Shown: piece by piece, positions 3,753 through 5,114 of the stretch
Position numbering within the stretch: position 1 is the stretch's first letter
Layout of the letters: each line of letters begins with the position of its first letter
Assembly: GCA_020344865.1 (NCBI GenBank)
Contig: CP070830.1
Coordinates: 613,523-618,636 of the forward strand
From: Planctomycetota bacterium
Lineage (GTDB): Bacteria; Planctomycetota; Phycisphaerae; Sedimentisphaerales; Anaerobacaceae
Length of the DNA: 5,114 bases
Direction of reading: 5' to 3'
Position numbers and translations under genes: made by a program
The notes under the pieces: model-generated
Databases searched by the model: none
Seen by the model: only the letters and a program-made list of their open reading frames with translations
What the model was told of the DNA's origin: nothing

Positions 3753-5114
3753 CTATAACCTCAATCGCTATCTTTCTCGTATCTGCCGCCACTCTCGGAC
3801 TCGAACTTGCCTTGGTCCGGGCCTTCTCTGTCGGCCACTGGCATCATTTCTCTTTCCTAGTCATAAGCACCGCGTTGCTCGGCTTCGGAGCCGGCGGCAC
3901 CCTCGTTACCATCGCTTCAAAAGTCCTTACAGCCGACTACAAAAAAACCCTCTGGTCCTTTTCCTGCGGACTTGCCCTGACGGTCCCGATTGTCTTCCAG
4001 TTAAGCCAAAAGGTCCCCCTCGATGAGCTGCAACTTATATGGGACCCCCGACAGATACTTTATCTTTTTGCTTATTACCTTTTGTTCTTCGTCCCTTTTT
4101 TCTGCGCAGGCACCTTCGTCGCCTTGGCATTCACCGTCTGCGCCGATAAGGCCCATCGCCTCTACTTTTACAATATGACAGGTTCCGGCACCGGCGTCGC
4201 CGCAGTCGTCGCCCTGATGTACGGCAATCCCCCCCAGCATCTTCTGCTGCTGACCAGTTCTGCCGCATTCCTCGTCGCGCTGCTTCTTGCATATTCGATG
4301 CCCCGGCGCTTCCTCCTGACAACTTTTATCCTTGCCGCAGTTTCTATCTTCGCCTTCAGCCCGACAGGGCCGTTAGAACCCGACATTGAAATCTCCGAAA
4401 ATAAATATCTCGTTTACTGCCGGGCCTTGCCCGATGCCGAAACCCTTGCCGTCCGTTACGGCCCGTTGGGCCGCATCGACTGTCTCCGGGCGCCCGCCGT
4501 TCGACACTTCCCCGGCCTCAGTATCGCATACGAGGGCTCGCTGCCCGAGCAGATGCTGCTAATCACCGACGCCGATGGTATCTCCGCGATAAATCACTTC
4601 AACCATCTCACCGACCTCAATTGCTACGACCACACAACCTCGGCCCTTCCTTACCATTTACTTAATCAGCCTCACGCCTGCATCATCGGTGCCGGCGGCG
4701 GCTCCGACGTCGCCCAGGCCTTGGCGCTTGGCGCGCAACAGGTCACCGCTGTCGAGATGAATCCGCAGCTCATAGATTTGGTTCGCGATGACTTTGCCGA
4801 CTTTTCCTCCGGCCTATACGATAGGGCCGATGTTCAGCTCATCGCCGCCGAAGGCAGAAGTTTCCTGCAAACCACCGCTAAGCAATTCGACATCATCAAC
4901 ATCTCCCTGCTCGACTCGTTCACCGCCTCCGCCGCAGGTGTCTACGCCCTCAACGAGAGCCACCTCTACACCGTCGAGGCCATCGGCCAGGCCCTCCGCC
5001 GATTGCGCCCACAGGGCATCCTGAGCATCACCCGCATACTCAAGACCCCCCCCCGCGATTCCATCAAGATGTTCGCCACCATAGCCGAGGCCTTACGCAG
5101 ACGCAGCACCGCCA
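3749..5114 (+). CDS. Membrane protein with spermidine-synthase-like / SAM-dependent methyltransferase domain (partial, runs off window)
   Basis: The frame is open from an ATG at 3749 to the window edge (455 codons). About seven hydrophobic segments lie near residues 4-23, 34-57, 67-84, 102-130, 145-159, 164-182 and 187-204; the fifth is weak. GHWHHFSF (29-36) and ALLGFGAGG (42-50) resemble the N-terminus of membrane-fused spermidine-synthase-like proteins as I recall them. A soluble domain follows from about 215. IIGAGGGSDVAQAL (312-325) is the nucleotide-binding glycine loop, Glu336 in AVEMNPQ the probable ribose-binding acid, and AAEGRSFL (366-373) the next conserved strand. In true spermidine synthases FDxxxxDxxDP carries the catalytic Asp; here the segment reads FDIINISLLDS (380-390) with Ser386 at that position. 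Aminopropyl transfer is therefore doubtful and the substrate is unknown. The start overlaps the pcm stop (ATGA), and AGGA ends one base before the ATG, so translation probably depends on coupling to pcm. A C9 tract lies at 5046-5054. Confidence 0.87.
   Translation, partial: MTITSIAIFLVSAATLGLELALVRAFSVGHWHHFSFLVISTALLGFGAGGTLVTIASKVLTADYKKTLWSFSCGLALTVPIVFQLSQKVPLDELQLIWDPRQILYLFAYYLLFFVPFFCAGTFVALAFTVCADKAHRLYFYNMTGSGTGVAAVVALMYGNPPQHLLLLTSSAAFLVALLLAYSMPRRFLLTTFILAAVSIFAFSPTGPLEPDIEISENKYLVYCRALPDAETLAVRYGPLGRIDCLRAPAVRHFPGLSIAYEGSLPEQMLLITDADGISAINHFNHLTDLNCYDHTTSALPYHLLNQPHACIIGAGGGSDVAQALALGAQQVTAVEMNPQLIDLVRDDFADFSSGLYDRADVQLIAAEGRSFLQTTAKQFDIINISLLDSFTASAAGVYALNESHLYTVEAIGQALRRLRPQGILSITRILKTPPRDSIKMFATIAEALRRRSTA

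Noticed and set aside
4001..4386. Three overlapping minus-strand frames opposite the membrane-protein gene
   Set aside because: The plus-strand frame is continuous and shows membrane segments and SAM-binding motifs. The antisense frames are short and unrelated to known families.
4788..5024. Plus-strand frame rich in Ser and Pro
   Set aside because: It is an out-of-frame reading of the spermidine-synthase-like domain, with low-complexity composition caused by C-rich codons.

Overview
The window looks like chromosomal DNA from a bacterium with two ClpP paralogues. A planctomycete, possibly of the Phycisphaerae/Sedimentisphaera type, is my best guess. The reasons are the tig-clpP-clpP gene order, the lysine-rich tails on otherwise ordinary housekeeping proteins, and a spermidine-synthase-like domain fused to a membrane domain. 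This is inference from gene content, not a database match. Nothing suggests a mobile element, phage, CRISPR array or recent transfer.

Left half, minus strand (read right to left). A tRNA-Gly(GCC) gene (2648-2719) has its own promoter-like sequence. It is followed by a 200-base leader without a gene (2448-2647), which holds two weak promoter candidates and a small inverted repeat. Then come trigger factor (tig, 996-2447), a complete ClpP protease subunit (205-894), and the first 50 codons of a second ClpP (1-151, cut by the window edge). Together these form a proteostasis operon: trigger factor meets nascent chains at the ribosome exit, and the two ClpP subunits probably form one mixed peptidase or two alternative ones.

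Middle (2720-2879). This short divergent spacer carries the tRNA promoter on the minus strand, an A/T-rich 13-bp palindrome, and an extended -10 promoter candidate on the plus strand. The whole 432-base stretch between the tig and pcm start codons contains no other gene that I can see.

Right half, plus strand. An L-isoaspartyl protein methyltransferase (pcm, 2880-3752) starts with a signal peptide and a lysine-rich linker. Its stop codon overlaps the start of a second reading frame (3749 to the window end) in an ATGA junction. This frame stays open to the edge and encodes a multi-spanning membrane protein fused to a spermidine-synthase-like Rossmann domain that lacks the usual catalytic aspartate. 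The pair puts two S-adenosylmethionine-type folds at or beyond the membrane, which is the most unusual feature of the window.

Third codon positions follow the DNA strand. Minus-strand genes favour G and plus-strand genes favour C, so the plus strand is C-rich throughout. This is consistent with the proteostasis operon lying on the leading replication strand and the pcm pair on the lagging strand.
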